Under the pieces are notes generated by a model. The model was not told the origin of the DNA and searched no databases. It worked only from the letters and a program-made list of their open reading frames with translations. From NCBI RefSeq assembly GCF_000014045.1, contig NC_008209.1, forward strand, positions 2,255,001 to 2,319,000: a stretch of 64,000 bases of DNA, written 5' to 3'. A program made the translations under genes and the position numbers. Positions within the stretch are counted from its first letter, which is position 1; the number at the start of each line of letters is the position of its first letter. This DNA is from Roseobacter denitrificans OCh 114. Lineage in GTDB: Bacteria; Pseudomonadota; Alphaproteobacteria; Rhodobacterales; Rhodobacteraceae. This document shows, piece after piece, positions 1 through 8,255 of the stretch.

Positions 1-645
1 GGTAATCTGTCCCTGCGTACCATCCTCAAGTTCGATGTAATCGCCAAGGCGAAAGGGATGCTCCACGCTGAGCGCGATGCCGGAAAACAGATCGCCCAAT
101 GTCTTTTGCATGGCAAAGGCGATCAATGCCGCGAGGGCACCGGTCGACAGGTAAATGCCCGTGACAGAGTAATCCATGATGTTGAAAAAGGCGATGGCGC
201 TTGCCAGCAGGAAACCTGCGAAAAGCAGACCGCGCTGCAGCCCGGGCAAATAAGTGGCGTCGTCATTCTTGCGTTTTGACAGCACGAAAAGCTCAACCAA
301 ACGCGCGCAGCACCACCCCAGAACGATCAACAGAGTAAACAGGGTCAGCGCATTGATGAATGCGCTCAGATCACCAAGCTCCAGCCATTTGTGCGCATTG
401 TAAGTGAGACGCCCGACCAGCAGGGTCGCAAGAGGCAGAACCACGAGATCGGCCGTCACGGCGAGTTTGGGGTATCTTTCACCCAGTGGAACCTTGCGAA
501 AGAAGAGCTTCAGCCCGAGCCATGCGATCGTAAGGAGGGCAATACTCAGAGAAATGGCGAAATTGCCGTCCAGCATTTCAAATGAACTCAAGAAATTCAC
601 GAGCGTTCCCTTACCAAATCTGCCCCGGTCAATGGCGTCTTTCAT
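1..645 (-). CDS. Mechanosensitive ion channel MscS family protein (partial, cut by window edge)
   Basis: Only the first 215 codons are in the window; the reading frame is open through base 1. The visible part has four or five hydrophobic segments (about residues 25-45, 62-80, 95-122, 138-160 and 168-192). It then enters the conserved MscS pore and beta-domain entry, with a glycine/alanine-rich pore helix (GALAALIAFAMQKTLGD) followed by HPFRLGDYIELEDG. That run is diagnostic for the family, which opens under membrane tension to release solutes on hypo-osmotic shock. The start at 645 is the first in-frame ATG; a later Met at residue 25 is possible. The C-terminal cytoplasmic domain lies outside, so any ligand-binding extension cannot be judged. 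It is followed upstream by the MarR gene on the same strand, 169 bp away, with no obvious functional link. Confidence 0.85.
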   Translation of the reverse strand, partial: MKDAIDRGRFGKGTLVNFLSSFEMLDGNFAISLSIALLTIAWLGLKLFFRKVPLGERYPKLAVTADLVVLPLATLLVGRLTYNAHKWLELGDLSAFINALTLFTLLIVLGWCCARLVELFVLSKRKNDDATYLPGLQRGLLFAGFLLASAIAFFNIMDYSVTGIYLSTGALAALIAFAMQKTLGDLFSGIALSVEHPFRLGDYIELEDGTQGQIT

Positions 646-813
646 TGAAACAACGCTGTGCGGCTCTGGATTGATACCGCGGGTCGCCCTGTTGAGCAAA
701 TGCGCCCTGCGCTGCGCCCCCAAGCTGTGCATCCTTGGCGTCGCGCGCGAAGGCGTCTGTGACAGCTTTGCCGCAGAGGTGTGCCACCCCCCGCGTGATC
801 GGGACGGCGTAAT

Positions 814-1305
814 CTACCCTCTGTGACCCTGAATGAGACGCGTCAGCAATTGACCGAGTTCGGTTTGTTCCTTGTCCGAAAGGGGCTGCAAAACCCGTTC
901 TGTGACAAGGTGGCCGCGCGCGCGCAACCGTTCGGCCAGCGCGCGTCCTGTATCCGTCAGATTGATCACCCTATAGCGCTTGTCCGCGCGCGAGGTGGCG
1001 ATCGTTACAAGTCCCTTGGACAGCAGGCGCTTGAGCAACCCGTTCAGCGTCGGCATATCCATCGAGGTGCGTCGCGCTAGTTCCTTTTGCGACAGGTCCG
1101 ATGCCTCCCACAGCACGGCCAGAACGGCAAACTGGCTGGTGGTGATTTTGGCCGTTTCGGCGTCATCTGCATAGACCTGCGAAAATTGCTCGATCGCAAT
1201 CTGGCTTGCGACCCGCAGTTGGAACCCGACCTGAGATTGCAGGTGATACCTCTCGGCGCGCAGCCTTCTGTCTTGTGGTTGATCCGACCCGGTTGCGTCA
1301 TCCAT
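814..1305 (-). CDS. MarR family transcriptional regulator
   Basis: A 163-residue protein of typical MarR length. A central winged helix-turn-helix (about residues 57-120) contains LSQKELARRTSMDMPTLNGLLKRL followed by a wing with DKRYRVINLTDTG, the usual MarR pattern including the D/R pair of the wing. Helices at both ends form the dimer interface. MarR proteins are usually released from DNA by small aromatic or phenolic ligands. The nearest enzyme is the Rieske oxygenase gene, also on the minus strand, whose 3' end lies 236 bp upstream of this start. Regulation of that oxygenase is plausible but is only inferred from proximity. The intergenic space 1306-1541 holds no other gene I can support. 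Confidence 0.85.
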   Translation of the reverse strand: MDDATGSDQPQDRRLRAERYHLQSQVGFQLRVASQIAIEQFSQVYADDAETAKITTSQFAVLAVLWEASDLSQKELARRTSMDMPTLNGLLKRLLSKGLVTIATSRADKRYRVINLTDTGRALAERLRARGHLVTERVLQPLSDKEQTELGQLLTRLIQGHRG

Positions 1306-1541
1306 AGCGGCCCCCTTAAATCTGGAATATGTTTTACGGTGATGCGTTTTTCCCTATGGCAAGCCTGTCAGAACCCTCATTGCTGACACGGCGTTCACCA
1401 AGTTCACTCTGTGGGCCAGTAGGCCAAAAACCGTGTTTCTTCCGTGCGTCCTGTGTCTTTTGCGCAGGGGGTATAGGCAACGCCCTAAAGCGACATCGAG
1501 GTGCAATCACTGCGATTTATACCACACGCCTGCGTATGCCG

Positions 1542-2612
1542 CTAACTGTGGATGATGTAGGAGCCATCGGGTGGTGCCGATGCATCATCCGTGCGCTCGC
1601 GCTCCAGCATCTCGGCGATACGTTTGCGGTAGACCATGGGCCCGTGATCAATCGCGAGGCGGATCGGTCGTCGCTTGCGCGGGCGCTGTTCTTCCATGTG
1701 AACGGCTTCAAGGATCTCCTTGTCTTCGCCAAAGGCAATCTCGAACATCGCGTCCATCTTGTCGGAGGCCTCATCAGAGCCCACGGCGGTATTGCGCAGG
1801 TGCATCCAGCGGTCAATCGTATAGGTTTCCGTCACCGGCGTCATGAAATGCAGGGCAAGAATACGGGTGCCGCTGTCGCGGTCGTCCTCTGCGATCTGAC
1901 GGGTCGCGTCGGCAGAGCCAAAGTCGATATAAGCGGTGCAGGGCAGGCGCAGGTGATAGTAGTGCCAGCGGTCCACATTGCCGGTGAAATTGCCGAAGGC
2001 CTTGAAAAAACCGATCGGCTCGGAATTGCGTATCCAGCGCCATGCGATGATCTCTTCGCCGCTCGTCGAAACATGTACGGGCACGTTTTCGGAAGCCGAA
2101 TTGCCCAGCGTTGTTTCATGCACAAAGCTCACATGCGCAGGATCAACGAGGTTTTCGGCCACATTCAGGTAGTTGGATTTGATATGCAGCGCACCGCCGT
2201 GGTGCATGTGCCAGCTGTCATCATGGAACTGGGGCAGATCAAAAATGTCGTCGGGATTGGCGCGTTCCGGCTCTCCCATCCAGATCCAGACGATGCCGCT
2301 GCGTTCTTCGGTGGGATAGGCATCAACACAGGCGGACGGCGGGATGCGGTCCTGTCCGGGCACGCGCACGCATTTTCCATCCGTATCAAAGGTCAGCCCG
2401 TGATACCCACACTGCACCGTATCGCCGATCCGCTTGCCCATGCTCAGCGGCAGTTGGCGATGCGGGCAGACGTCTTCAAGCGCTGCGACACGCCCATCCG
2501 TGCGGCGGAACAGCAAGACCGGATCACCCAAAATGACAAACCGCCTCAGCGCGTCATCAATTTCGCTAGACCAGGCAGCCACATACCACGCGTTACGCAC
2601 CAGTGTCGTCAT
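1542..2612 (-). CDS. Rieske [2Fe-2S] non-heme iron oxygenase, VanA-like
   Basis: A 356-residue oxygenase alpha subunit. The N-terminal Rieske domain has C49-x-H51 and C68-xx-H71 as cluster ligands (CPHR and CGYH). The catalytic domain carries the mononuclear iron motif N154, D157, H160 and H165 in NLVDPAHVSFVH. Length and N-terminal pattern (LVRNAWYVAAW) match the vanillate O-demethylase/dicamba monooxygenase group, which removes O- or N-methyl groups or hydroxylates aromatics. The group needs a reductase, and none is encoded next to it. The nearest [2Fe-2S] protein is the ferredoxin at 11664-12017, which seems to belong to another operon. The gene has its own upstream space (2613-2807), so it is probably transcribed separately from the deaminase-transporter operon behind it. 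Substrate unknown; context suggests an N-heterocycle. Confidence 0.85.
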   Translation of the reverse strand: MTTLVRNAWYVAAWSSEIDDALRRFVILGDPVLLFRRTDGRVAALEDVCPHRQLPLSMGKRIGDTVQCGYHGLTFDTDGKCVRVPGQDRIPPSACVDAYPTEERSGIVWIWMGEPERANPDDIFDLPQFHDDSWHMHHGGALHIKSNYLNVAENLVDPAHVSFVHETTLGNSASENVPVHVSTSGEEIIAWRWIRNSEPIGFFKAFGNFTGNVDRWHYYHLRLPCTAYIDFGSADATRQIAEDDRDSGTRILALHFMTPVTETYTIDRWMHLRNTAVGSDEASDKMDAMFEIAFGEDKEILEAVHMEEQRPRKRRPIRLAIDHGPMVYRKRIAEMLERERTDDASAPPDGSYIIHS

Positions 2613-2807
2613 GGATTCATCCCCGTTGCAAGCCTATATAGTTTGTACGCTAAGTATTATGGCCGGTGCAGGATGCGTCAACCATAAATCTTGGCGTGTC
2701 CGGCCTGCAGCAGGTTGCACTGAACGGGTTGAGGCGCGCCAACAGACAGATCAATGGCGATCTGCCAATTTGCCCGATACCCGAAACCGATTGTTTTGGT
2801 TCACTGC

Positions 2808-3260
2808 CTATTCGGCAATATCCTCGGCCCAAAGGTCGGGTTTTTCGCGGATGAAGCGCTGCATCAGGGCGATGCAATCTGGATCATCGGCCACGATGAC
2901 CTCAACCCCCTTGGAGCGCAGAAAGTCCTCATTGCCACCAAAATTCCTGTTTTCGCCAATGACAACACGCGGAATGCCGAATTGAATGATCGTGCCCGTA
3001 CACATCATGCAGGGGCTGAGCGAGGTATAAAGCGTCGTGTCGCGATAGCTCTTTTGACGGCCCGCCTTGCGCAGTGCATCCATCTCCCCATGAGCAATCG
3101 GATCGCCCTTTTGCACCCTTTGATTGCGGCCCTGTGCCACGACCTCGCCACCGCGCGCCAGCACTGAGCCGATGGGGCAGCCGCCTTCGTCAAAACCGGC
3201 TTTCGCCTCGTCATAGGCGATGCGCAGCATGCGGATATCGACGTCATTCATATCTGTCAT
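2808..3260 (-). CDS. Cytosine deaminase, yeast FCY1-type (CDA fold)
   Basis: A 150-residue zinc deaminase. The zinc and catalytic residues are H57-G-E59 and P83-C84-MM-C87, the HxE/PCxxC signature. Instead of the commoner TadA/guanine deaminase pattern it resembles the small fungal cytosine deaminase along its length. Shared features include GGxPIG near residue 27, the QKGDPIAHGE run, DTTLYTSLSPC, GIPRVVIGEN and the C-terminal DLWAEDIAE. Predicted reaction is cytosine (or a related pyrimidine) to uracil plus ammonia. Most bacteria use the unrelated amidohydrolase CodA for this step. The start overlaps the end of the deacetylase gene by 4 bp (ATGA), so it is the last gene of the importer operon. 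Family assignment is firm; exact base specificity is inferred. Confidence 0.8.
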   Translation of the reverse strand: MTDMNDVDIRMLRIAYDEAKAGFDEGGCPIGSVLARGGEVVAQGRNQRVQKGDPIAHGEMDALRKAGRQKSYRDTTLYTSLSPCMMCTGTIIQFGIPRVVIGENRNFGGNEDFLRSKGVEVIVADDPDCIALMQRFIREKPDLWAEDIAE

Positions 3261-4150
3261 TCCTTTTGACCCAAAACCGGCCCTTGATAATAGGGCAGCG
3301 TCTCGACACTTGGGTGCCAGATGCCATCCCGTTGCAATGTGTCCATATGATCGGCGATTTCGCTCAGCGTTGCAAACCAGACGTCCCGCGTGTCACGCGT
3401 GCGGGTGATCCACGCCTCAACCTGTTTCCAGCGCGCAAGACGTCCGGTCAGAAATGGATGGATGATCAGCATGAAAAACCCGCCCGCGTCGTATTGCGCC
3501 TCAAACTCTTCCCAGAAACCGCTGAGACCGTGCGAAGGCCCGGCGACGGGCATCATATACCCGATTTCATCGTAATGGGCGAAGGGCGGCCAATCATCCG
3601 TGCCCCAATGCACCGGCATTTCATAGAGCGCCCCATTGGCGGTCTGTAACTGGTAGGGAATGTCATCCGCCATCATGGAACTGTCATAGCGCATCCCGTG
3701 CTCGATCATCAGATCGACCACTTCCTGCGTGATGTTATAGACAGGCGCGCGATACCCTTGCGGCTTTTGTCCGCAAATGCGCAGGTGAACGTCGAGCGTG
3801 CGTTCAAACCATTCCCGCTGCGCGCCGCGCGTTTTGACCGGGTCCTCGTGCAGATAACCGTGATGGCCAATCTCATGACCGTCTTTCAGAACGGCCTCGG
3901 CCACGTCGGGGTATGTCTCAAGGCACCAGCCGGGGATAAAGAATGACTGCCTGAGACCGAGGCGGCGATAGGTATCCAGAATGCGGGGCAGGGCGACCAT
4001 CGGCCCATAGCGCCCCATCGAAATGGGATAGAGCCGCTCATGTGCGTCTTCGGGTTTGGCGATATGGATCAGGCTGTCCGCATCCATGTCAAAGGTGATC
4101 GCAACGGCACATTTCGCGCCATTGGGCCAGGGGATCGGGTTGCGGATCAC
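3257..4150 (-). CDS. Polysaccharide deacetylase-fold hydrolase, HpPgdA-like
   Basis: A 297-residue NodB-fold protein. Motif 1 is FDMDAD near residue 20 and motif 2 is HEIGHHGYLHEDP near residue 92, giving the Asp and His-x3-His metal site of the family. The YRAPVYN segment near residue 136 is the third motif. The pattern is close to the Helicobacter PgdA/HP0310 group, many members of which act on small cyclic amides or imides instead of peptidoglycan. There is no signal peptide, arguing for a cytoplasmic small-molecule substrate. It sits 4 bp downstream of the importer ATPase and overlaps the cytosine deaminase, so it is probably a catabolic hydrolase for the imported compound. It differs from the three PuuE-like paralogs at 54.6-63.6 kb, which lack the Asp-Asp motif. 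Confidence 0.78.
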   Translation of the reverse strand: MIRNPIPWPNGAKCAVAITFDMDADSLIHIAKPEDAHERLYPISMGRYGPMVALPRILDTYRRLGLRQSFFIPGWCLETYPDVAEAVLKDGHEIGHHGYLHEDPVKTRGAQREWFERTLDVHLRICGQKPQGYRAPVYNITQEVVDLMIEHGMRYDSSMMADDIPYQLQTANGALYEMPVHWGTDDWPPFAHYDEIGYMMPVAGPSHGLSGFWEEFEAQYDAGGFFMLIIHPFLTGRLARWKQVEAWITRTRDTRDVWFATLSEIADHMDTLQRDGIWHPSVETLPYYQGPVLGQKE

Positions 4151-4154
4151 CCTG

Positions 4155-5240
4155 TCAGCTCTGGTTCAGGACATGCGCGCTCTGCGTGTCCCACGACAGC
4201 CAGATTTCATCGCCACTGTGCAGGTCGAACTTGGACAATTCGCGTTCCTGCATCTGCACCTTGAATTCATGACCCTGCGCATCCTCAAGAAAGAGTGTGA
4301 CCATGGAGCCTACGAATTCTTCGGAGATCAGCTTGCAAAAGGCGCTGTTTGCCTCGGCGGGTTCATCCTTGGCGATATGGACGAGGTCGGCCGAGATCAC
4401 GAAGCTCGCGTCATGGCCTTCGATCAGATGCACCTCATTGGTGGGCACGGTAAAGGCCCCGGATTGCGTCGTGATGCGCGCCGTGTCGCCGTCCACCGAC
4501 GCCACTTTGCCCGACAGGATGTTGTTGCGCCCGACAAATTCGGCAACAAACTGGTTGGCGGGTTCGCGGTAGATGTCCTTTGGCGTGCCGATCTGGGCAA
4601 TCTCGCCCTTGCCCATGATGATGACCCGGTCGGCCATGGCAAAGGCTTCGGATTGCGAATGGGTGACATAAACGAATGTAATCCCCAGTTCGCGCTGCAA
4701 ATCGGTCAGGACGGCCTGCATGCGGATGACAAGATGCGCATCCAGCGCCGAAAGCGGTTCGTCCAACAGCAGGATCTGTGGCTCCATCACCAGCGAACGC
4801 GCAAGAGCGACGCGCTGTTTCTGCCCCCCCGACAGGGTCGAGATGTGGCGGTCAGCAAATTCAAGAATGCCCATCTTGTCCAGCCACTTCAGGGCGCGCT
4901 CTCGCCGTTCCGCCTTGTCGACACCGCGCATCTTGAGGCCGAATTCCACGTTTTCACGCGCGGTCAGAAAAGGGAAAAGCGCCAGCGACTGCCAGACCAG
5001 CGGTGTGTCGCGTTCATGCGGGGCGACATCATTCATGACCCGGTCATTGAGCCGGATTTCGCCCATGCTCGGGGCCTCCAGACCGGCCAGCATGCGCAGA
5101 GTGGTGGTCTTTCCACAGCCCGATGGCCCCATGATCGCCAGAAACTCACCCTCGCGGATTTCGAAATCCAGTTCCTTCACGGCGACGAAATTGCCGAAGT
5201 GTTTTTGTACTTTGTCAAAGACAACCAGTGGCTTGTTCAT
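4155..5240 (-). CDS. Spermidine/putrescine-type ABC importer ATPase (PotA-like), importer 1
   Basis: A 361-residue ABC ATPase. Walker A is GPSGCGKTT near residue 39, the Q-loop follows, the signature is LSGGQKQR near residue 136 and Walker B is ILLLDEPLSALD. A C-terminal TOBE-like region of about 110 residues is typical of the MalK/PotA group that energises solute import at the inner membrane. It overlaps the upstream permease gene by 4 bp and is followed after 4 bp by the deacetylase gene. The operon order is binding protein, permease B, permease C, ATPase, deacetylase, deaminase. The linkage to a nucleobase-type deaminase suggests the cargo is a nitrogen heterocycle or amide instead of a polyamine. 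Confidence 0.88.
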   Translation of the reverse strand: MNKPLVVFDKVQKHFGNFVAVKELDFEIREGEFLAIMGPSGCGKTTTLRMLAGLEAPSMGEIRLNDRVMNDVAPHERDTPLVWQSLALFPFLTARENVEFGLKMRGVDKAERRERALKWLDKMGILEFADRHISTLSGGQKQRVALARSLVMEPQILLLDEPLSALDAHLVIRMQAVLTDLQRELGITFVYVTHSQSEAFAMADRVIIMGKGEIAQIGTPKDIYREPANQFVAEFVGRNNILSGKVASVDGDTARITTQSGAFTVPTNEVHLIEGHDASFVISADLVHIAKDEPAEANSAFCKLISEEFVGSMVTLFLEDAQGHEFKVQMQERELSKFDLHSGDEIWLSWDTQSAHVLNQS

Positions 5241-6037
5241 GATTGAGTGCTCTTCATTTGGCGGCTGGCGAAAAACAACTGCGCCAGCACAACAAGGGTC
5301 ATTGAGATAAGGAAAACAAATGTGCCGATGGCGTTGACCTGCGGGTCAATGTTGCCCTGAACGATTTCGAGCACGACAACGGGCAGTGTCTTGTTCAGAC
5401 CCGAAACGAACCACGAGACGGCAAATTCATCAAAGGAAACCGCAGCCGTCAGAAAGAGACTGGAAAAGATCGCAGGTTTGCAGAAAGGCACGATGACGTG
5501 ACGCATGGTCTGCCATTCTGAACCGCCGAGATTCCACGCGGCGGCTTCAAGATCAGGGTCCATCTGGTTGAGGCGCAGCCGGATCACGGCCATGGCAAAA
5601 GGCGCTGTCAGAACGCTATGGGCGATAATGATCGAATAAAGCTGCCCGGACATGCCGATCTTGGAAAACCACGCAAGCATCGCCAGCGCCATGATGATCA
5701 ACGGAATGGTCGGCGGCAACAGGATCAGCGCCAGATAGGGGCCTTTGAACCGGAAACCATAGCGGAAATCGGAATAGGCCGTGCTAAACCCCAGAAAGGT
5801 TGCGATGACCGCTGTTGAACAAGACACGATCAGGCTGTTCAGCGCGGCCTCCCAGACATCAGGGTCCGCAAGGATTTTTGCGTACCACTCGGTGGTGAAT
5901 TCGCCCAGCGGGATGGTCGGAAACCGTTGCGAGTTGAAGGAGAAGATCATGCTGAACACGATCGGCGCGAAAACGAAGACAAAGATCAGCGCGACATAAA
6001 GGGCGAGGGCAAAGTTCAGGGACCGGCTTTGTTTCAT
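5237..6037 (-). CDS. ABC importer permease (PotC-like), importer 1
   Basis: A 266-residue integral membrane permease with about six transmembrane helices. The EAA loop that docks on the ATPase is near residue 175 (EAAAWNLGGSEWQTMRHVIVPF). I chose the ATG at 6037 because it overlaps the stop of the preceding permease (ATGA). The longer in-frame extension to 6139 lies wholly inside that gene and lacks membrane-protein composition. PotC/PotI-type permeases pair with a PotB/PotH partner, here the adjacent gene. Confidence 0.87.
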   Translation of the reverse strand: MKQSRSLNFALALYVALIFVFVFAPIVFSMIFSFNSQRFPTIPLGEFTTEWYAKILADPDVWEAALNSLIVSCSTAVIATFLGFSTAYSDFRYGFRFKGPYLALILLPPTIPLIIMALAMLAWFSKIGMSGQLYSIIIAHSVLTAPFAMAVIRLRLNQMDPDLEAAAWNLGGSEWQTMRHVIVPFCKPAIFSSLFLTAAVSFDEFAVSWFVSGLNKTLPVVVLEIVQGNIDPQVNAIGTFVFLISMTLVVLAQLFFASRQMKSTQS

Positions 6038-6897
6038 TTCGCGCCCTTTCCCTTGCGGTAGGCCAAGGCGATGCCGGTGAAGGCAATGGCGAACAACGTG
6101 AGCATCATCATGATGGCGACCACAGCGGCGCGGGGCCATTGCTGCCCGGATTTGGTGGTGTCAAGGATCAGGATCGGCAGGGTCGGTTCCTGTGATCCGC
6201 CAAGGTAAAACGGGGCCACGAAATCACCAAACGACAGGATGAAGCAAAAGATCGCGGCAATGATCAGGCCGGTCTTGGCAAGCGGAATGATCACCTGCCA
6301 GATCGTTCTGAGCGGCGAGCAGCCGAGGTTGCGGGCCGCCTCGATCAGGTTCTTGTCGATATTGGCCATGGTCACGGTCTGCAGGATCACGACAAGGGGC
6401 AGGGTCAGGGTCATGTATCCGACCAATGTGCCAAAATTCGTGTTCAGCATTGTATAGGGTCCAAGACCGACATAGCCCAAAATGGCATTGACCACGCCAC
6501 TTTCAGACAGGATCACGAACCACGAAAAGGTGCGCACCAGATAGCTGGTGAAAAAGGGAATGATCAGCAGGAAGATCGCCCAACGGCGGGTACTTTCAGA
6601 GGCGCGAAAGGCCAAGGCAAAGGCTGCGGGGAATGCGATACACATCGCGCAGACGGTCGACACGGTGGCAATGAAAACCGTGTACCAGTAGCTGTCCCAA
6701 AAGAAGCCGCGCGTCAGCATGCGCCCCCAGTTAACGAACTCGAACGCTTCGGTCATGCGGTAGTTTTTCACGAGGAAAAACGACATTGCGACCATGAACA
6801 GGACAGGCCCGACAAAGAAGACCAATTGCCAGAAGATGATCGGCAGACGCCAGGTCAGCGCATAGATATTCGGTCGCGGTTCAGGGGTGGTTGACAT
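6034..6897 (-). CDS. ABC importer permease (PotB-like), importer 1
   Basis: A 287-residue inner-membrane permease. The first hydrophobic helix is at about residues 17-40 and five more follow. The EAA motif near residue 190 reads EAARNLGCSPLRTIWQVIIPL. The family forms a heterodimeric channel with the PotC-like protein encoded immediately downstream. The start at 6897 lies 71 bp after the stop of the binding-protein gene, and that gap contains a GC-rich inverted repeat (6925-6944). Confidence 0.87.
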   Translation of the reverse strand: MSTTPEPRPNIYALTWRLPIIFWQLVFFVGPVLFMVAMSFFLVKNYRMTEAFEFVNWGRMLTRGFFWDSYWYTVFIATVSTVCAMCIAFPAAFALAFRASESTRRWAIFLLIIPFFTSYLVRTFSWFVILSESGVVNAILGYVGLGPYTMLNTNFGTLVGYMTLTLPLVVILQTVTMANIDKNLIEAARNLGCSPLRTIWQVIIPLAKTGLIIAAIFCFILSFGDFVAPFYLGGSQEPTLPILILDTTKSGQQWPRAAVVAIMMMLTLFAIAFTGIALAYRKGKGAK

Positions 6898-6924
6898 GGG
6901 GCTTTCGCATTCTTTGGGAAAGGG

Positions 6925-6944
6925 GGGCGACCGGTGGGCCGCCC
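6925..6944 (-). other. Intercistronic inverted repeat between binding protein and permease genes
   Basis: GGGCGACC and GGCCGCCC form an imperfect GC-rich stem in the 71-bp gap after the binding-protein gene. Such hairpins commonly stabilise the 3' end of binding-protein mRNA so that it outnumbers the membrane components. There is no T-run, so it is not a clear terminator. Confidence 0.4.
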
Positions 6945-6968
6945 TCTTTGATGTCGTTCAGCGGTTGA

Positions 6969-8108
6969 TCAGGCGCTTTTGTACTCGGACCAGAAGTCGT
7001 TCCAATCCTCCAGCGACTGTTGCTGCGGGATATCGCGGTAGTGGATGCGCCCTTCGTTGATCAGGGTGATCGGATCTTGTGGATCACCGTCAATCTGATG
7101 CGAGCGTTGTGCCTCGGCCGGGTCCGCTTCAATCAGGGCGGCGCGACCTGCCTTGGTTACGCAAAACCCCGGATAGGCCGCCATTTGCGCCGATTTCACC
7201 TGACCTGCCGGGGACATCATATACTGGATGAATTTCCTGGCCTCTTCCACTTTTTCGCTGCCCTTGCCGATGGAATAGCTCTCGGTGAACTGGATGCCGC
7301 CCTCTTTCGGGATCACAGATGCGACCGGCGCGCCGTCTTTTTCCAGAACGCCCGTGATCCAGTCACCGATGCCGACCATCGCCTGCATCTCACCGTTCTT
7401 GAGGCCGTTGAACGTGCCGCCATAATCAAAGAAACCGCCGACCTGTTTGCGCAGGCTCATGGTGGTTTCCTGCACCTTGTCCCACTGGTCGTCGTCAAGG
7501 TTCCAGAGGTTTGCGCCATTCCCGTCATAAAGGCTCATCATGCCCAGCGTCGGCAGGTGCCAGTCAAAATGACCGACCTTGCCTTCAAGCTCCGGTTTCC
7601 AGAAGCAGGCGTAGCTTTCCGCTTCTTCGGCAGACACAGAATTTGTGTTGTAAGACACACCCAGATGGCCGCCACGCAGCATCATGGAATACATCTTGCC
7701 ATCGGCCCAATGGCCGGGAAATTGTGTGAAATCCTCATGCAGCATATCGTCCAGCGGATAGTCGCCGGGGTTCATCTCTTCGATATATTCCGCGAGGTTG
7801 AGCTGCTGCACAAACTCCGCGTCCGACAGGATCAGATCGTAAGTGCCCGGCGGGGACTGCGCGATTAGCGCCAGCATGTTGTCACCCCCTGCATAGTATT
7901 TGGGGACGAATTTCACGTTGTTGGCAGCTTCGTATTCCGCAACGATATCCGGCTCGCCGTGTCCGTACCACGCCAGCATGTTGATCTCGGTGGTTGAGGC
8001 CCATGCACGGCTCACAAAGGGCGTGCTCAGCACAGCGGCACCGCCCGCCTTGAGCAATTGGCGCCGGCTTGGTGCGCTCATGAATGATCCTGGTGTTGTC
8101 TTAGTCAT
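6969..8108 (-). CDS. ABC importer periplasmic substrate-binding protein (PotD-like), importer 1
   Basis: A 379-residue periplasmic binding protein. The N-terminus carries a twin-arginine-like leader (SRRQLLKAGGAAVL) ending near ASTTEINM, so export via Tat is plausible. The mature part starts with the NMLAWYGHGEPD pattern of the polyamine/spermidine-type binding proteins. The ATG at 8108 is preceded by GGGAG about 7 nt upstream; an internal Met at residue 10 is a less likely start. It heads the importer operon. Ligand is not predictable from sequence; downstream genes (deacetylase, cytosine deaminase) point to an amide or nucleobase-like compound. Confidence 0.87.
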   Translation of the reverse strand: MTKTTPGSFMSAPSRRQLLKAGGAAVLSTPFVSRAWASTTEINMLAWYGHGEPDIVAEYEAANNVKFVPKYYAGGDNMLALIAQSPPGTYDLILSDAEFVQQLNLAEYIEEMNPGDYPLDDMLHEDFTQFPGHWADGKMYSMMLRGGHLGVSYNTNSVSAEEAESYACFWKPELEGKVGHFDWHLPTLGMMSLYDGNGANLWNLDDDQWDKVQETTMSLRKQVGGFFDYGGTFNGLKNGEMQAMVGIGDWITGVLEKDGAPVASVIPKEGGIQFTESYSIGKGSEKVEEARKFIQYMMSPAGQVKSAQMAAYPGFCVTKAGRAALIEADPAEAQRSHQIDGDPQDPITLINEGRIHYRDIPQQQSLEDWNDFWSEYKSA

Positions 8109-8255
8109 CGTCGTCTCCCGGTTGGATGCTCTTTTTTCAACAAAAGAGCCATTATTGTCTTGCCGAACTTCAGGTTCGGTCGGTGTTTGAAAGAATGCTA
8201 TTGTAAAATGCAGATTTTGTGAAATTTATCGTTGATATGCTTGCATAATGAGCGC

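Noticed and set aside
1329..2687. Plus-strand open frame of about 450 codons opposite the Rieske oxygenase
   Set aside because: It is the antisense shadow of a strongly supported gene in GC-rich DNA. It has no family resemblance and no ribosome-binding site.
4056..5246. Plus-strand open frame of almost 400 codons opposite the importer 1 ATPase
   Set aside because: Antisense shadow; the minus-strand ATPase has all ABC motifs.
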